The notes: generated by a model from the sequence alone, not told the origin. A DNA stretch of 64,000 nucleotides from Saprospiraceae bacterium (GCA_016715405.1 JADKAE010000003.1:248001-312000); one strand, 5' to 3'. Shown: positions 54,568 to 63,659, counted from the first letter of the stretch. Program-made: numbers and translations.

Positions 54568-56124
54568 ATGGTTCGTTTAGCGGTTTGTATCAGCCTCGTG
54601 TTATTCCTTTTCAGCGCTACACAGGCGCAAGAGGGGCAGGCGCCGAACCCATGCGGAACACAGATGGGACGCAATGCCTGGCTCAAGCGCTATCAACAGG
54701 CGCCCGAGTCGTTCCCCAAAAGCAACACGACGCTATACGTGCCGCTCACGATCCACTTGTTGGGCACCGACAGCGGCCTGGGCTATTTTTCCGTAGCCCG
54801 GCTGCTCGACGCCTTTTGCACGCTCAACAACGATTTTGAGGAAGCCGACATCAGGTATTTCATCGAAGGAGATATACTTTTCCTGGCCAATTCGTTCTGG
54901 AATTCGCATCCTGACGTGCTCGACGGCGCTGCCATGATGTTTGAAAACAATGTGGCCAATACCATAAACTGCTATTTTTTGGCCGACCCGGCCGGCAATT
55001 GCGGCTATAACCTGCCCTATGCCGGCATTGCAATCAGAAAAGATTGCTCCGACGCAGCCGACCATACCTGGGCCCACGAACTCGGCCACGCCCTGTCGAT
55101 ACCCCACCCATTTATCGGCTGGGAAAACGGCGGCAGCTACGGCAATCCGCCCCACAATTATAATAACCCCGCCCCACCTTTTGTAACCTACGATTACACC
55201 TATTTTAAAGATACGCTGATCATAGATACGCTGATTATCGACACGGCATTCGTAGAGTTGGTAGACGGCAGCAATTGCACGTTTGCCGCCGACGGCTTCT
55301 GCGATACGTCACCCGATTACCTGGCCGACCGCTGGGATTGCAATGCCAACTCGGAAAGCTCGACCCTGCAAACCGACCCGCTGGGGGTGCAATTTCGCTC
55401 CGACGGTACGTTGATCATGTCTTACAGCAATGACCTCTGTGCCAACCGCTTTTCGCCCGAACAAATCGCCGCTATGCGCGCCAATCTGCTGGACGAAAAA
55501 CCGCACCTGCTTTACAACCAAACGGCTGATGCGCCTGTGAGCGGAAGCCCGGTGATCCTCCAGCCCGCCAACGCCGAAAATGTGCCTTTCAATCAAATCG
55601 AACTGCAATGGCAGGGCGCGCAAAACGCCACCCACTACCTGGTGCAGGTGAGCCGCCTAGCTGCCTTCCCCAGCGGCATTACGCTGGAATACATAGTAAC
55701 GGATACCCAACTTGTGCTACCCGCACTGGATGTGAACAAAACCTACTACTGGCGGGTAAGGCCTTTCAACAGGCAATTCCACTGCACGGCAACTACGCCG
55801 CATCAGTCTTTCCATACAGCAGAAGCGACTTCCCTCATTGCGCTATCTGGAGTGGAATCGCTTCAGCTTGTTCCCAATTTACTGCCGGCCGGTGGAGTAG
55901 CCACCCTGGAAGTGCTCGCACAACGCCATACCTCCCTGCAAGCTATCCTGTTTTCACCCGATGGCCGCTCCCTCCAGCAAAGGATATTCGACATCCATCC
56001 CGGCACGAATCGATATGAGCTGCCTTTAGACGCCAATCTCCCCGCAGGGCTGTATCTGTTGCAATGCACAGATGACCAGGGAGGCCGGCACGGCATGAAG
56101 CTGGTTGTGGCGAATGGCGAATGA
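54568..56124 (+). CDS. Secreted M43 metalloprotease with degenerate T9SS tail, paralogue 3
   Basis: The 518 aa protein has a signal peptide (MVRLAVCISLVLFLFSATQAQ), PNPCGTQMGRNAWLKRYQQA, the zinc motif HELGHALSIPH at about residues 169-179 and Met-turn MSYSNDLC. It differs from paralogue 2 by an insertion with the internal repeat DTLIIDTLIIDTAF (near residue 215) and by a weakened sorting-domain start (LVPNLLPAGGVATLEV instead of a YPNP motif). The FN3-like domain is intact (LQWQGAQNATHYLVQVSRLA). The last codons (ANGE, then stop) are made of CGAATGG/CGAATGA heptamers of an intergenic array, so the array has invaded or supplied the C-terminus. Confidence 0.9.
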   Translation: MVRLAVCISLVLFLFSATQAQEGQAPNPCGTQMGRNAWLKRYQQAPESFPKSNTTLYVPLTIHLLGTDSGLGYFSVARLLDAFCTLNNDFEEADIRYFIEGDILFLANSFWNSHPDVLDGAAMMFENNVANTINCYFLADPAGNCGYNLPYAGIAIRKDCSDAADHTWAHELGHALSIPHPFIGWENGGSYGNPPHNYNNPAPPFVTYDYTYFKDTLIIDTLIIDTAFVELVDGSNCTFAADGFCDTSPDYLADRWDCNANSESSTLQTDPLGVQFRSDGTLIMSYSNDLCANRFSPEQIAAMRANLLDEKPHLLYNQTADAPVSGSPVILQPANAENVPFNQIELQWQGAQNATHYLVQVSRLAAFPSGITLEYIVTDTQLVLPALDVNKTYYWRVRPFNRQFHCTATTPHQSFHTAEATSLIALSGVESLQLVPNLLPAGGVATLEVLAQRHTSLQAILFSPDGRSLQQRIFDIHPGTNRYELPLDANLPAGLYLLQCTDDQGGRHGMKLVVANGE

Positions 56125-56249
56125 CGAATTACGAATTACGAATTACGAATGACGAATTACGAATTACGAATTGTAAATAAATGATTTATAAATTGTAAAT
56201 TTCATTATTTGAATCATTCGTAATTCGTAATTAACCATTCGTAATTAAT
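56111..56249. repeat. Heptamer inverted array, family E, copy 2
   Basis: The left arm is nine heptamers from 56111: CGAATGG, CGAATGA, CGAATTA three times, CGAATGA, CGAATTA twice, CGAATTG. The right arm (56215-56249) is CATTCGT, AATTCGT, AATTAAC, CATTCGT, AATTAAT. It starts in the coding end of the third protease and ends 2 nt before the glycerate kinase ATG. Confidence 0.95.
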
Positions 56250-56251
56250 CT

Positions 56252-57378
56252 ATGAATATCCTCATTGCCTGCGATAGTTTCAAAGATGCCTTGCCGGCGT
56301 ACAACGTGTGCCGGGCTATTCAGAAGGGAATCGAGATGGGTTTGCCGAAAGCAAAATGCCGGATATTCCCGTTGGCCGACGGCGGCGAAGGGCTGATAGA
56401 TGTACTCACTTATCATTTGGGATTGGAACAGGTAGCTGTTGAAGTTTGCGATCCATTATTTCGCAAAACCAAAGCGCATTACAACATAAACCGGAACACC
56501 GGCATCGCTTTCATCGAATGGCCCAGGCGGCCGGACTACAGTTGCTGTCGCCTGCCGAGCGAAATCCGATGTTTACTACTACTTATGGCGTGGGCGAGTT
56601 GATACTACATGCCATGAATAACGGTGAAAAAAAAATTGTAGTTGGCTTAGGCGGATCAGCCACCAACGACGGGGGTATTGGCATGGCCGACGCCTTGGGG
56701 TTTCAGTTCATAGACAGCAAAGGCAATAAACTAAAGCCCGTCGGAGAAAACCTGCAGAATATTGATCGCATTATCCCCAGTCCGCGCGATTTTCAGGGGC
56801 TGAGCTTCGAAGCCATGAGCGACGTTTCCAACCCGCTGATAGGCCCCATCGGCGCTGCGTACACCTACGGGCCGCAGAAAGGCGCTTCTGCAGCCGATGT
56901 GGCCCTCCTCGACGACGGACTTCAGCATCTCGTCGAACTTACTGCCACGAACTATACCCAGGCCCAACTTCCCGGCGCCGGCGCCGCCGGCGGATTGGGC
57001 TTTGGTCTCAGCTATTTCCTGGGGGCAAAACTGCAAAGTGGGATCAACTTGCTAATGGACATGACCGGATTTGACGATCAACTCGATTGGGCCGACATTA
57101 TTATTACGGGCGAAGGCCGCATAGATAGTCAGACGGCCAGTGGCAAACTCATCAGCGGTATTGCCATGCGCAAAAGACGCAATAACAAACCTCTCATCGC
57201 TTTTTGCGGCGCCATTGACGAATTCCCCGAATCGCTATTCTACCAGGGCCTGACTGCCGTTTTTCCTATCAACCCAAAACTCTGTATGCTCGAAGAGGCG
57301 CTTGCCAATACAAAGCATAACCTCACAATAACGGCTTTTAATGTGGCGAGGGTGTTAGAAGTGAACAGTGAACAGTGA
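56252..57378 (+). CDS. glxK: Glycerate kinase (GK-I family, one frameshift)
   Basis: Frame one (56252-56602) gives MNILIACDSFKDALPAYNVC and CRIFPLADGGEGLIDVLTYH. Adding one A near 56520 (GAATGG to GAAATGG) restores IAFIEMAQAAGLQLLSPAER. The rest is TTYGVGELILHAMNNGEKKI, VGLGGSATNDGGIGMADALG, GAGAAGGLGFGLSYFLGA and DIIITGEGRIDSQTASGKLI, the signature blocks of the glycerate kinase family. It phosphorylates D-glycerate to 2-phosphoglycerate. The missing base in an A run looks like an assembly indel. The C-terminal VNSEQ is encoded by GTGAACA heptamers of the downstream array. Confidence 0.92.
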
Positions 57379-57428
57379 ACTGTGAACAGATCAAGGAGCA
57401 GTTCACAGTTCACAGTTCACTGTTCACC
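57361..57428. repeat. Heptamer inverted array, family H
   Basis: Left words: GTGAACA, GTGAACA, GTGAACT, GTGAACA (57361-57388). Right words: GTTCACA, GTTCACA, GTTCACT, GTTCACC (57401-57428). Four by four units, loop 12 nt. The glycerate kinase stop codon (57376-57378) lies in the left arm. Confidence 0.96.
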
Positions 57429-57539
57429 TCTAAAATGTTAATTTTTATTAATTTCGTCGCAACTACACAATGGAAAGAGGGGTATAAAGAGTTATTAGGT
57501 TTGCCCGAAATTATATTAACAAAAACAAACAGCGCCACG

Positions 57540-60500
57540 ATGAACAAACATTCGGCCTTATTGCTGATAGCCACACTATGGACAAGCGTGCTGGCTGCAC
57601 AGCAAACAACCATCTACACCGAAGCCAACCGGGCTTTTAAACGAGGTGCCGACTTCCAGGAGCAGGGCTTGCTGGGTCAGGCACAAGATGAATTCAAAAC
57701 CACACTCGACCTTTTACAACCGGTAAACGAACCGGAGGCCGATATGCTTCGCACCAAGGCGGAATTTAACTACGCCAAATGCGCCGTGCAACGAAAGCTG
57801 CCCGAGGGGGAAAAGCTGATCCTCGATTTTATCAGAAAACACTCCCCCGACCCGCTTGCCGGCGAAGCATTGGTAGAAGTAGCCAACTACTACTACAACT
57901 CCGGCGACTACGAAAAAGCCATCGCGTACTACGCCCAGGTACCCACTTCGGGGATGAGCAAGGAAAAACGCGCCGAAGCGCGCTTCCGCATGGGGTACGC
58001 CTTTTTTGTACAAAAACAATTTGGCAAAGCCAAAAACAATTTCAAAGAAATCTCCAACATCGAAGGCGACTTTTACTATCCTTCTAATTATTACCTCGGC
58101 TTGTGCTATTTCTTTGAAGGCGACTACAACAGCGCGCTAAAACATCTGCGCATCGTTGAAAAAACGCCCAAATACAAGCCACATATCCCCTATTACCTGT
58201 CGCAAATCTATTTTGCCGAAAGGCGTTACGACGAATTGATTGCCTACGCCGAACCCCGACTCAACGAAAGAGACGTGCGCAACGACAAGGAAATCAGGCA
58301 ACTAGTTGGCCAGGCGTATTTTGAAAAAGGCGAATACGCCAAAGCCCTGCCCCACCTCGAATCGTATGCCGAACGCACAGGCAAACTGCGCGAAGAAGAA
58401 TTTTACCAGCTCGGCTTTGCCCAATATAAAACAGGCAACTACCGAAAAGCCATTCAGAGCTTCAACGAACTTAGCGGGGTGGATTCGCCTATGGGCCAAT
58501 CGGCCAACTTCTACCTCGCCGATTGCTACCTGAAATCCGGCCAAAAAGCCTCAGCGCGCACCGCCTTTGGCAACGCCAAACGCCTCAGCTTCGACGCAGA
58601 AATCAAAGAAGACGCCTTGTTTAACTACGCCAAGCTGTCGTACGAACTCAAAGATCCCCGCGAAGCAATCACTTCCCTGCAGGATATCACACCCAAATCG
58701 AAATATTATCTCGAAGCACAGGCATTGATGGGTGAAATATTTTTGAGTTACCGCGACTACAAGCAAGCGCTTGAGATCCTGGACAAACTTCCCAACAAAA
58801 CACCGCAAATACAGGAAAGCTACCAGAAAGTAGCCTACTTCCGCGGCTTGCAATTGTTGCAGGAAGAAAAAAACAAAGAAGCCAAAACCCACTTCGATAA
58901 ATCGCTGCAATACCCTGTCGACGCCCGCATCAAAGCGCTGGCCACCTATTGGCAGGCCGATATCGCGCATCGCGATGGGCAATACGACAACAGTATCCGC
59001 CTCATGAGCCAGTTTCTTACCCTGGCCAAAACGGTGAACAAATTGCCCGACGAGTCTTCGCTGTTTACGGGCAATTACCTGCAGGGCTATAATTATCTCA
59101 AACTAAAAAACTATACCTCTGCACTGGGCTTTTTCAAAGAAGCCGTGGCCGGCATCAACCGCAACCGCAGCTTTATTGCCAGCGAAAACGTAAAAAACAA
59201 GGTACTCGGCGACGCGACGATGCGGGCGGGAGACTGCCACTTTAAGCGCAACCAGTATAACGAAGCTCTCACTTATTACGACGAAGCCATTACCCGCCGT
59301 TATTCCGGCTTTGTATATGCTGTTTATCAAAAAGCGCTCATCGAAGGATTGCGCGGCCGCACCACCGATAAAATCCTCGCCCTGGAGCGCATCCCCCAGG
59401 AATTCCCCGAATCGGAATACGCCGACGACGCCCTGCTCCAACTCGGCGTCACTTACCAGGAAATCGGCCAACTCAACAAAGCCATCACGCCGCTTAAAGA
59501 ACTGGTCAACAAATACCGCAACAAGTCAGACCTCATCAACCAGGGCTATCTGCAACTCGGGCTCATTACCTACAACCAGGGCAATCCCGAAACGGCTATT
59601 AATTATTACAAACAAGTATTCAACAACAACCCCGACCCCGATGAGGCCCGGCTTGCATTGGCCGCCCTCGAAGAGATCTACGTGCGCGACCTGGGCCGCG
59701 CCGACGACTACTTTGCCTTCCTGGAAACAGTGCCCGGCTACAAAGTAGACAACGTAGCTAAAGACTCTATCAACTTTAAAGCCGCCGAATCGCAATACCT
59801 CAACGGCAATTACCAGCGTGCAGTCGATGGATATACCGATTACATCCGCAAATTTCCGAAAGGACAAGACGTCCTCACCGCCTACTACCACCGCGGCGAA
59901 TCCTACAGCGTACTCAAGCAATACAGCCCGGCGCTGAGCGATTACGAATACGTGGTGGGCAGGGGGCAAAGCCGTTTTTATGTCAAAGCGCTGGAAAAAG
60001 CGGCTATCATAGCCTACAACCACGAACAAAACTTTACCAAGTCGTACGATTTCTATACCAAGCTCGAAGCCGCCGCCACCAATGAAGATATGCGCTTCGA
60101 AGCGCAATTGGGCGCCCTGCGCAGCGCTTACCGCAGCAATAATACACAGGCCGTAAGCACCCTTGCTTCAAAAGTGGCTAACAGCCCCAATGCCTCGGAA
60201 GCGCAAAAGGCCACCGCCAACTTCTACCTCGGTAAGATTGCCTACGAGCGCAAAGAATACGACAACGCACTGCGCTACTTCAACCAGGTAGTGGCTATGA
60301 GCGACAACGAGCAAACCGCCGAATCACGCTACCTCATCGCCAGCATCTACTACCAGAAACGCGATTTGGAAAGGGCCCAGGAGTTGTGTATCAATTCCAA
60401 TAAAGAAAGTTCGGCTTACCCCTATTGGGTGGCCAAAAGCGTCATCCTGTTGTCGGATATTTTGTCGGAAAAGGGCGACCTGTACAACGCCCGCGCAGCC

Positions 60501-60653
60501 CTGGAAGCACTGCTAGACAATTATGACGAAGACCCGACGGTGGTGAGCGAAGCGCAAACCAAACTCAATGCCATCAACAATCAGATCAACAAGTCGAGCC
60601 GCCTCAATAACGAACGCGACTCGGGGAAACTGGACCTTATCGACGGCAATTAA
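57540..60653 (+). CDS. Large TPR-repeat protein, exported
   Basis: The ATG at 57540 gives a signal peptide (MNKHSALLLIATLWTSVLAAQ) and a 1037 aa product; upstream in-frame Met codons lie in repeat-array DNA and are unlikely. The rest is a solenoid of TPR and Sel1-like helices: EALVEVANYYYNSGDYEKAI, YYLSQIYFAERRYDELIAYA, YADDALLQLGVTYQEIGQLN, GYLQLGLITYNQGNPETAIN and many others. Such periplasmic TPR proteins act as scaffolds. It is followed 47 nt later by an outer-membrane barrel gene, a pairing I recall from other Bacteroidota. Its partner and role are not known. Confidence 0.88.
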   Translation: MNKHSALLLIATLWTSVLAAQQTTIYTEANRAFKRGADFQEQGLLGQAQDEFKTTLDLLQPVNEPEADMLRTKAEFNYAKCAVQRKLPEGEKLILDFIRKHSPDPLAGEALVEVANYYYNSGDYEKAIAYYAQVPTSGMSKEKRAEARFRMGYAFFVQKQFGKAKNNFKEISNIEGDFYYPSNYYLGLCYFFEGDYNSALKHLRIVEKTPKYKPHIPYYLSQIYFAERRYDELIAYAEPRLNERDVRNDKEIRQLVGQAYFEKGEYAKALPHLESYAERTGKLREEEFYQLGFAQYKTGNYRKAIQSFNELSGVDSPMGQSANFYLADCYLKSGQKASARTAFGNAKRLSFDAEIKEDALFNYAKLSYELKDPREAITSLQDITPKSKYYLEAQALMGEIFLSYRDYKQALEILDKLPNKTPQIQESYQKVAYFRGLQLLQEEKNKEAKTHFDKSLQYPVDARIKALATYWQADIAHRDGQYDNSIRLMSQFLTLAKTVNKLPDESSLFTGNYLQGYNYLKLKNYTSALGFFKEAVAGINRNRSFIASENVKNKVLGDATMRAGDCHFKRNQYNEALTYYDEAITRRYSGFVYAVYQKALIEGLRGRTTDKILALERIPQEFPESEYADDALLQLGVTYQEIGQLNKAITPLKELVNKYRNKSDLINQGYLQLGLITYNQGNPETAINYYKQVFNNNPDPDEARLALAALEEIYVRDLGRADDYFAFLETVPGYKVDNVAKDSINFKAAESQYLNGNYQRAVDGYTDYIRKFPKGQDVLTAYYHRGESYSVLKQYSPALSDYEYVVGRGQSRFYVKALEKAAIIAYNHEQNFTKSYDFYTKLEAAATNEDMRFEAQLGALRSAYRSNNTQAVSTLASKVANSPNASEAQKATANFYLGKIAYERKEYDNALRYFNQVVAMSDNEQTAESRYLIASIYYQKRDLERAQELCINSNKESSAYPYWVAKSVILLSDILSEKGDLYNARAALEALLDNYDEDPTVVSEAQTKLNAINNQINKSSRLNNERDSGKLDLIDGN

Positions 60654-60700
60654 CAGGCTTGGCGCTTTGTCTTTATTAACACACAACAAAACTGACCACA

Positions 60701-62347
60701 ATGAATTGGCTCAATAAAACGGCATATATTTTCTTCTTTTCGGCGTTATTTTGCGGCACTGTGGCCGCGCAGGGCGGCCTGCCTACCGAAACGGTAGACG
60801 TCATCAAAAACTTCGACGCCCGCCTGGGCGACGCCGAACGCGTGGTATTAAAACCAGAATTGCCCGCCCTCGATACTACTACCAAGCGACAGGCCTACAA
60901 CATCACGGCCAAAACCCTGCGGGTAGAATACCTGCCGCCAAAGATCAGGCCATTGTCGATGAAAGGCGACGACGTACCCAAAGGTTATAAAGGTTTCGCC
61001 CGCCTCGGCGCAGGCTTGCCCGGCGCATTTTACGGGGAAGGCTCCTACCATGTGTTATCCAATAAACAATTCGACCTGGGAATAAACCTGTTGCACCACT
61101 CGGCCAATAACACCAATAAGGTCGAAAACCAGCGCTTCAGCAATAACCACGCCGGCCTGGATGCTACGTATTTCTTCGAACAGGGCTTTGCCATCAACGG
61201 CAAACTGGGCTATACCCGCGATGTGGTACACTTTTACGGCTACAACGACCTCAACGAAGAACTCGACACTACCCGGTTTTCTTTTGAACCGGAGGATATC
61301 AGGCAGCGCTTTTCTATCTTCGACGTAAGCGCCAAAGTGTTTAACGGCGAACGCACCGCTGCCGATTTCAATTACAATGTCGGCTTCGATCTATATAATT
61401 TGCAGGACAGCTACTCGGCCCGTGAAAACGGCTTTGACCTGCGCCTCGAAGCCACCAAGTGGTTTAACGAACAAAACGACCTGCGCGTGGGATTGCGCAC
61501 CGACTTTACCTCCTATCGCGATACGGCCAAGCAATCGCTCAACAACTTCTACCTCACCCCCAGCTTTACTATCCACGGTGAACGGTTTAAAGTAAAATTG
61601 GGCGCCGTAGTGGCATCTCACGAAGACGAATTTTCGTTTTTCCCGGATGTCGAAGCCGGCGCTAATATCGTAGAAGGCGTGGTAGGGATTTTTGTCGGTG
61701 CAGAAGGTAGCTTGCAAAAAAATACGTTCCGCTCGCTGAGTACTTATAATCCTTTCATTTCTTCCCGCATCGAAGTGGCTAATACCAAATATTACCACTT
61801 TTACGGCGGACTCAAAGGCGAGATTTCAGGTATCGGCTATAACGCCCAGGTTGGCTACAAGTCGGCCGACGATATGGCCCTGTTCCTCCTCAACGGCCAG
61901 AATGATTCCATCGCCCGCTTTGACGTATTGTACGATACGGTCAATATCGTGAATATCAAAGCAGCAGTTTCGGCGCCTCTGTTTAAAGGATTTGAACTCT
62001 TAGGCTCGGTCAGCCAAAATATTTATTCGCCCAAAAACGAAGAAAAGGCCTGGCACTTGCCCGCATTCACTGTAAATGTTGGCGCAAAATACCGCACCGA
62101 CGACAACAAACTGATGGTGAAAGGCGACTTCTTCCTCGAAAATGGCGTGCCCTATCGCGATAGCAACGGCGAAGCCCAAAATCTCAACGCCCTGTTCGAT
62201 ATCAGCCTGGGCGTCGAGTATTATATTTCTAAAAATTTCGGGCTGTTTATGCAACTCAATAATCTCGCAAATAATAAACGTCAACGCTGGCAGCGCTACC
62301 CGGTGTACGGGCTTAATGCGCTGTTTGGCATTACGGCGCGATTCTAG
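60701..62347 (+). CDS. Outer-membrane beta-barrel protein (TonB-receptor-like, no plug)
   Basis: The 548 aa protein has a signal peptide (MNWLNKTAYIFFFSALFCGT, cleaved after AAQ) and a short periplasmic N-terminal part (VDVIKNFDARLGDAERVVLK). A barrel of alternating aromatic strands follows (GFARLGAGLPGAFYGEGSYH, FYGGLKGEISGIGYNAQVGY, FGLFMQLNNLANNKRQRWQR), ending ALFGITARF with a terminal Phe as expected for BAM recognition. The last strands resemble the C-terminus of TonB-dependent receptors (NLANNKRQRW.RYPVYG), but the plug and TonB box are absent. It is co-oriented with the TPR protein upstream. Confidence 0.85.
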   Translation: MNWLNKTAYIFFFSALFCGTVAAQGGLPTETVDVIKNFDARLGDAERVVLKPELPALDTTTKRQAYNITAKTLRVEYLPPKIRPLSMKGDDVPKGYKGFARLGAGLPGAFYGEGSYHVLSNKQFDLGINLLHHSANNTNKVENQRFSNNHAGLDATYFFEQGFAINGKLGYTRDVVHFYGYNDLNEELDTTRFSFEPEDIRQRFSIFDVSAKVFNGERTAADFNYNVGFDLYNLQDSYSARENGFDLRLEATKWFNEQNDLRVGLRTDFTSYRDTAKQSLNNFYLTPSFTIHGERFKVKLGAVVASHEDEFSFFPDVEAGANIVEGVVGIFVGAEGSLQKNTFRSLSTYNPFISSRIEVANTKYYHFYGGLKGEISGIGYNAQVGYKSADDMALFLLNGQNDSIARFDVLYDTVNIVNIKAAVSAPLFKGFELLGSVSQNIYSPKNEEKAWHLPAFTVNVGAKYRTDDNKLMVKGDFFLENGVPYRDSNGEAQNLNALFDISLGVEYYISKNFGLFMQLNNLANNKRQRWQRYPVYGLNALFGITARF

Positions 62348-62350
62348 CTA

Positions 62351-62418
62351 TTAGCAGTTAGGGCTTAGGGCTTAGCAGTTAGCGCTAACCGCCAAGCCCT
62401 AAGCCCTAACTGCTAAAA
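62351..62418. repeat. Heptamer inverted array, family I
   Basis: Left words: TTAGCAG, TTAGGGC, TTAGGGC, TTAGCAG, TTAGCGC (62351-62385). Right words: GCTAACC, GCCAAGC, CCTAAGC, CCTAACT, GCTAAAA (62384-62418). It starts 4 nt after the barrel-gene stop. Confidence 0.93.
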
Positions 62419-62547
62419 ATTCCGTCATACGCTTGGATATTGCCATGTATTATTATATATTTAAGCCAACTTGAAATGTATGTAAACACATCAAGCAAGG
62501 ATGGTATTCCCCGGTAGAGGGGTTTTCTTAACCAAAATCACTGGCTT

Positions 62548-62796
62548 ATGAATCTCACTTTCGATGAGCTGCGAGACATCAAGCACAAGTTGCCTACGGG
62601 CAGCGTAAATCGCATTGCCAAAGAGCTGCAAATAGATGAGCAAACCGTTCGCAATTACTTCGGCGCTCATAAATTTGGGGAAGGCGATACAGGCAATCAC
62701 CTCCAGCCCGGCCCAAATGGCGGCATAGTCCATATCGATGACACCCGTATTTTAGACCTTGCACTCAGAATTATCGAGGAATCCGCGCAAAAGTAA
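62548..62796 (+). CDS. Small HTH DNA-binding protein
   Basis: The 82 aa protein reads MNLTFDELRDIKHKLPTGSV, then NRIAKELQIDEQTVRNYFGA, a helix-turn-helix with a recognition helix EQTVRNYFGA. The C-terminal part is HLQPGPNGGIVHIDDTRILD followed by LALRIIEESAQK. This compact protein type is widespread in Bacteroidota, usually annotated as a DNA-binding protein. It may regulate a conserved but unknown target. It is read in the same direction as the TPR/barrel pair and precedes an octamer array. Confidence 0.82.
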   Translation: MNLTFDELRDIKHKLPTGSVNRIAKELQIDEQTVRNYFGAHKFGEGDTGNHLQPGPNGGIVHIDDTRILDLALRIIEESAQK

Positions 62797-62804
62797 CTTT
62801 CTAT

Positions 62805-62875
62805 GGTGACAAGGTAACAAGGTGACAGGGTGACACATCATTAGCATAACCTTGTCACCTTGTCACCTCGTCACC
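62805..62875. repeat. Octamer inverted array, family J
   Basis: Left words: GGTGACAA, GGTAACAA, GGTGACAG, GGTGACAC (62805-62836). Right words: TTGTCACC, TTGTCACC, TCGTCACC (62852-62875). It fills the gap between convergent genes. The last word contains the TrmN6 stop codon (TCA at 62871). Confidence 0.95.
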
Positions 62876-63584
62876 CCCAAAGATAAAACTCCCCCGTCAG
62901 CCTCCTATACTCCTCCGTCCACTCGTTATTGTCTCCAATCTGGAGAACCAATTTATCGTGCTCCGGCGTTTTTTGATTTTTCTCAAATTGCATGAGCAAT
63001 CGCTCTACGGGCTTTTCGGCTCTGGAATGTACTTCCGTTACCCTGGTGCAATACATGTGGTAACTACTTGCCAATTCTTGAAAACGCAGTCCTTCGATAT
63101 AAGGCAATACGAGGCAGAAACGCCCCTGCTCACTCAACAGGCTGCGCACCGCGCCCAGCAAATCGCCGTGCGGCAATTTGACCGTATGGCGCACACTGTT
63201 GCGCTCCTGATTATAGGAAAAAACGCCGCCGGTAAAAAATGGCGGATTACTCACGATCAGGTCGTAATTTTCAACTGAAGGTGCCGCGGCATATTCCTGG
63301 ATAGCCGCGTGAAATACCTGCATCCGCGAGGCCCATGGAGCGGCGCGCATATTATCCACAGCCTGTTCATAGGCCGCTGCATCGATTTCCACGCTGTGTA
63401 CAAGCATCTGTGGGGCGCGTTGGCCCAACATGATAGCAATTACCCCGCTACCCGTGCCGATGTCGAGCGCATGTTGGGCGCCTTCTACATCGGCCCAGGC
63501 GCCAAGCAATACGCCATCGGTGCCGATTTTCATAGCACATCGGTCCTGGTGGATGGCAAATTGTTTGAAGCGAAACGGTTGCAT
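62871..63584 (-). CDS. trmN6: tRNA1(Val) (adenine-37-N6)-methyltransferase TrmN6
   Basis: I take the ATG at 63584 as start (MQPFRFKQFAIHQDRCAMKI), because homologues begin with F.FKQF....RCAMK; an upstream ATG would add 17 unrelated residues encoded by a repeat. The 237 aa protein has the SAM site ALDIGTGSGVIAIMLGQRAP, VEIDAAAYEQAVDNM and the catalytic DLIVSNPPFFTGGV (NPPF), followed by RNSVRHTVKLPHGDLL. It methylates A37 of tRNA1Val. A 19-nt perfect inverted repeat lies just upstream of the start. Confidence 0.92.
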   Translation of the reverse strand: MQPFRFKQFAIHQDRCAMKIGTDGVLLGAWADVEGAQHALDIGTGSGVIAIMLGQRAPQMLVHSVEIDAAAYEQAVDNMRAAPWASRMQVFHAAIQEYAAAPSVENYDLIVSNPPFFTGGVFSYNQERNSVRHTVKLPHGDLLGAVRSLLSEQGRFCLVLPYIEGLRFQELASSYHMYCTRVTEVHSRAEKPVERLLMQFEKNQKTPEHDKLVLQIGDNNEWTEEYRRLTGEFYLWG

Positions 63585-63598
63585 CGTACGCGGTAGCC

Positions 63599-63649
63599 AG
63601 CGGTCAGACCGTTTGCAATGATTAGTTCGCTGCAAACGGTCTGACCGCT
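63599..63649. repeat. 19-nt perfect inverted repeat, family K
   Basis: AGCGGTCAGACCGTTTGCA (63599-63617) is perfectly complementary to TGCAAACGGTCTGACCGCT (63631-63649), loop 13 nt. It lies between the partial gene's stop (63660) and the TrmN6 start. It is not built of short tandem words. Confidence 0.9.
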
Positions 63650-63659
63650 AACAATGATA

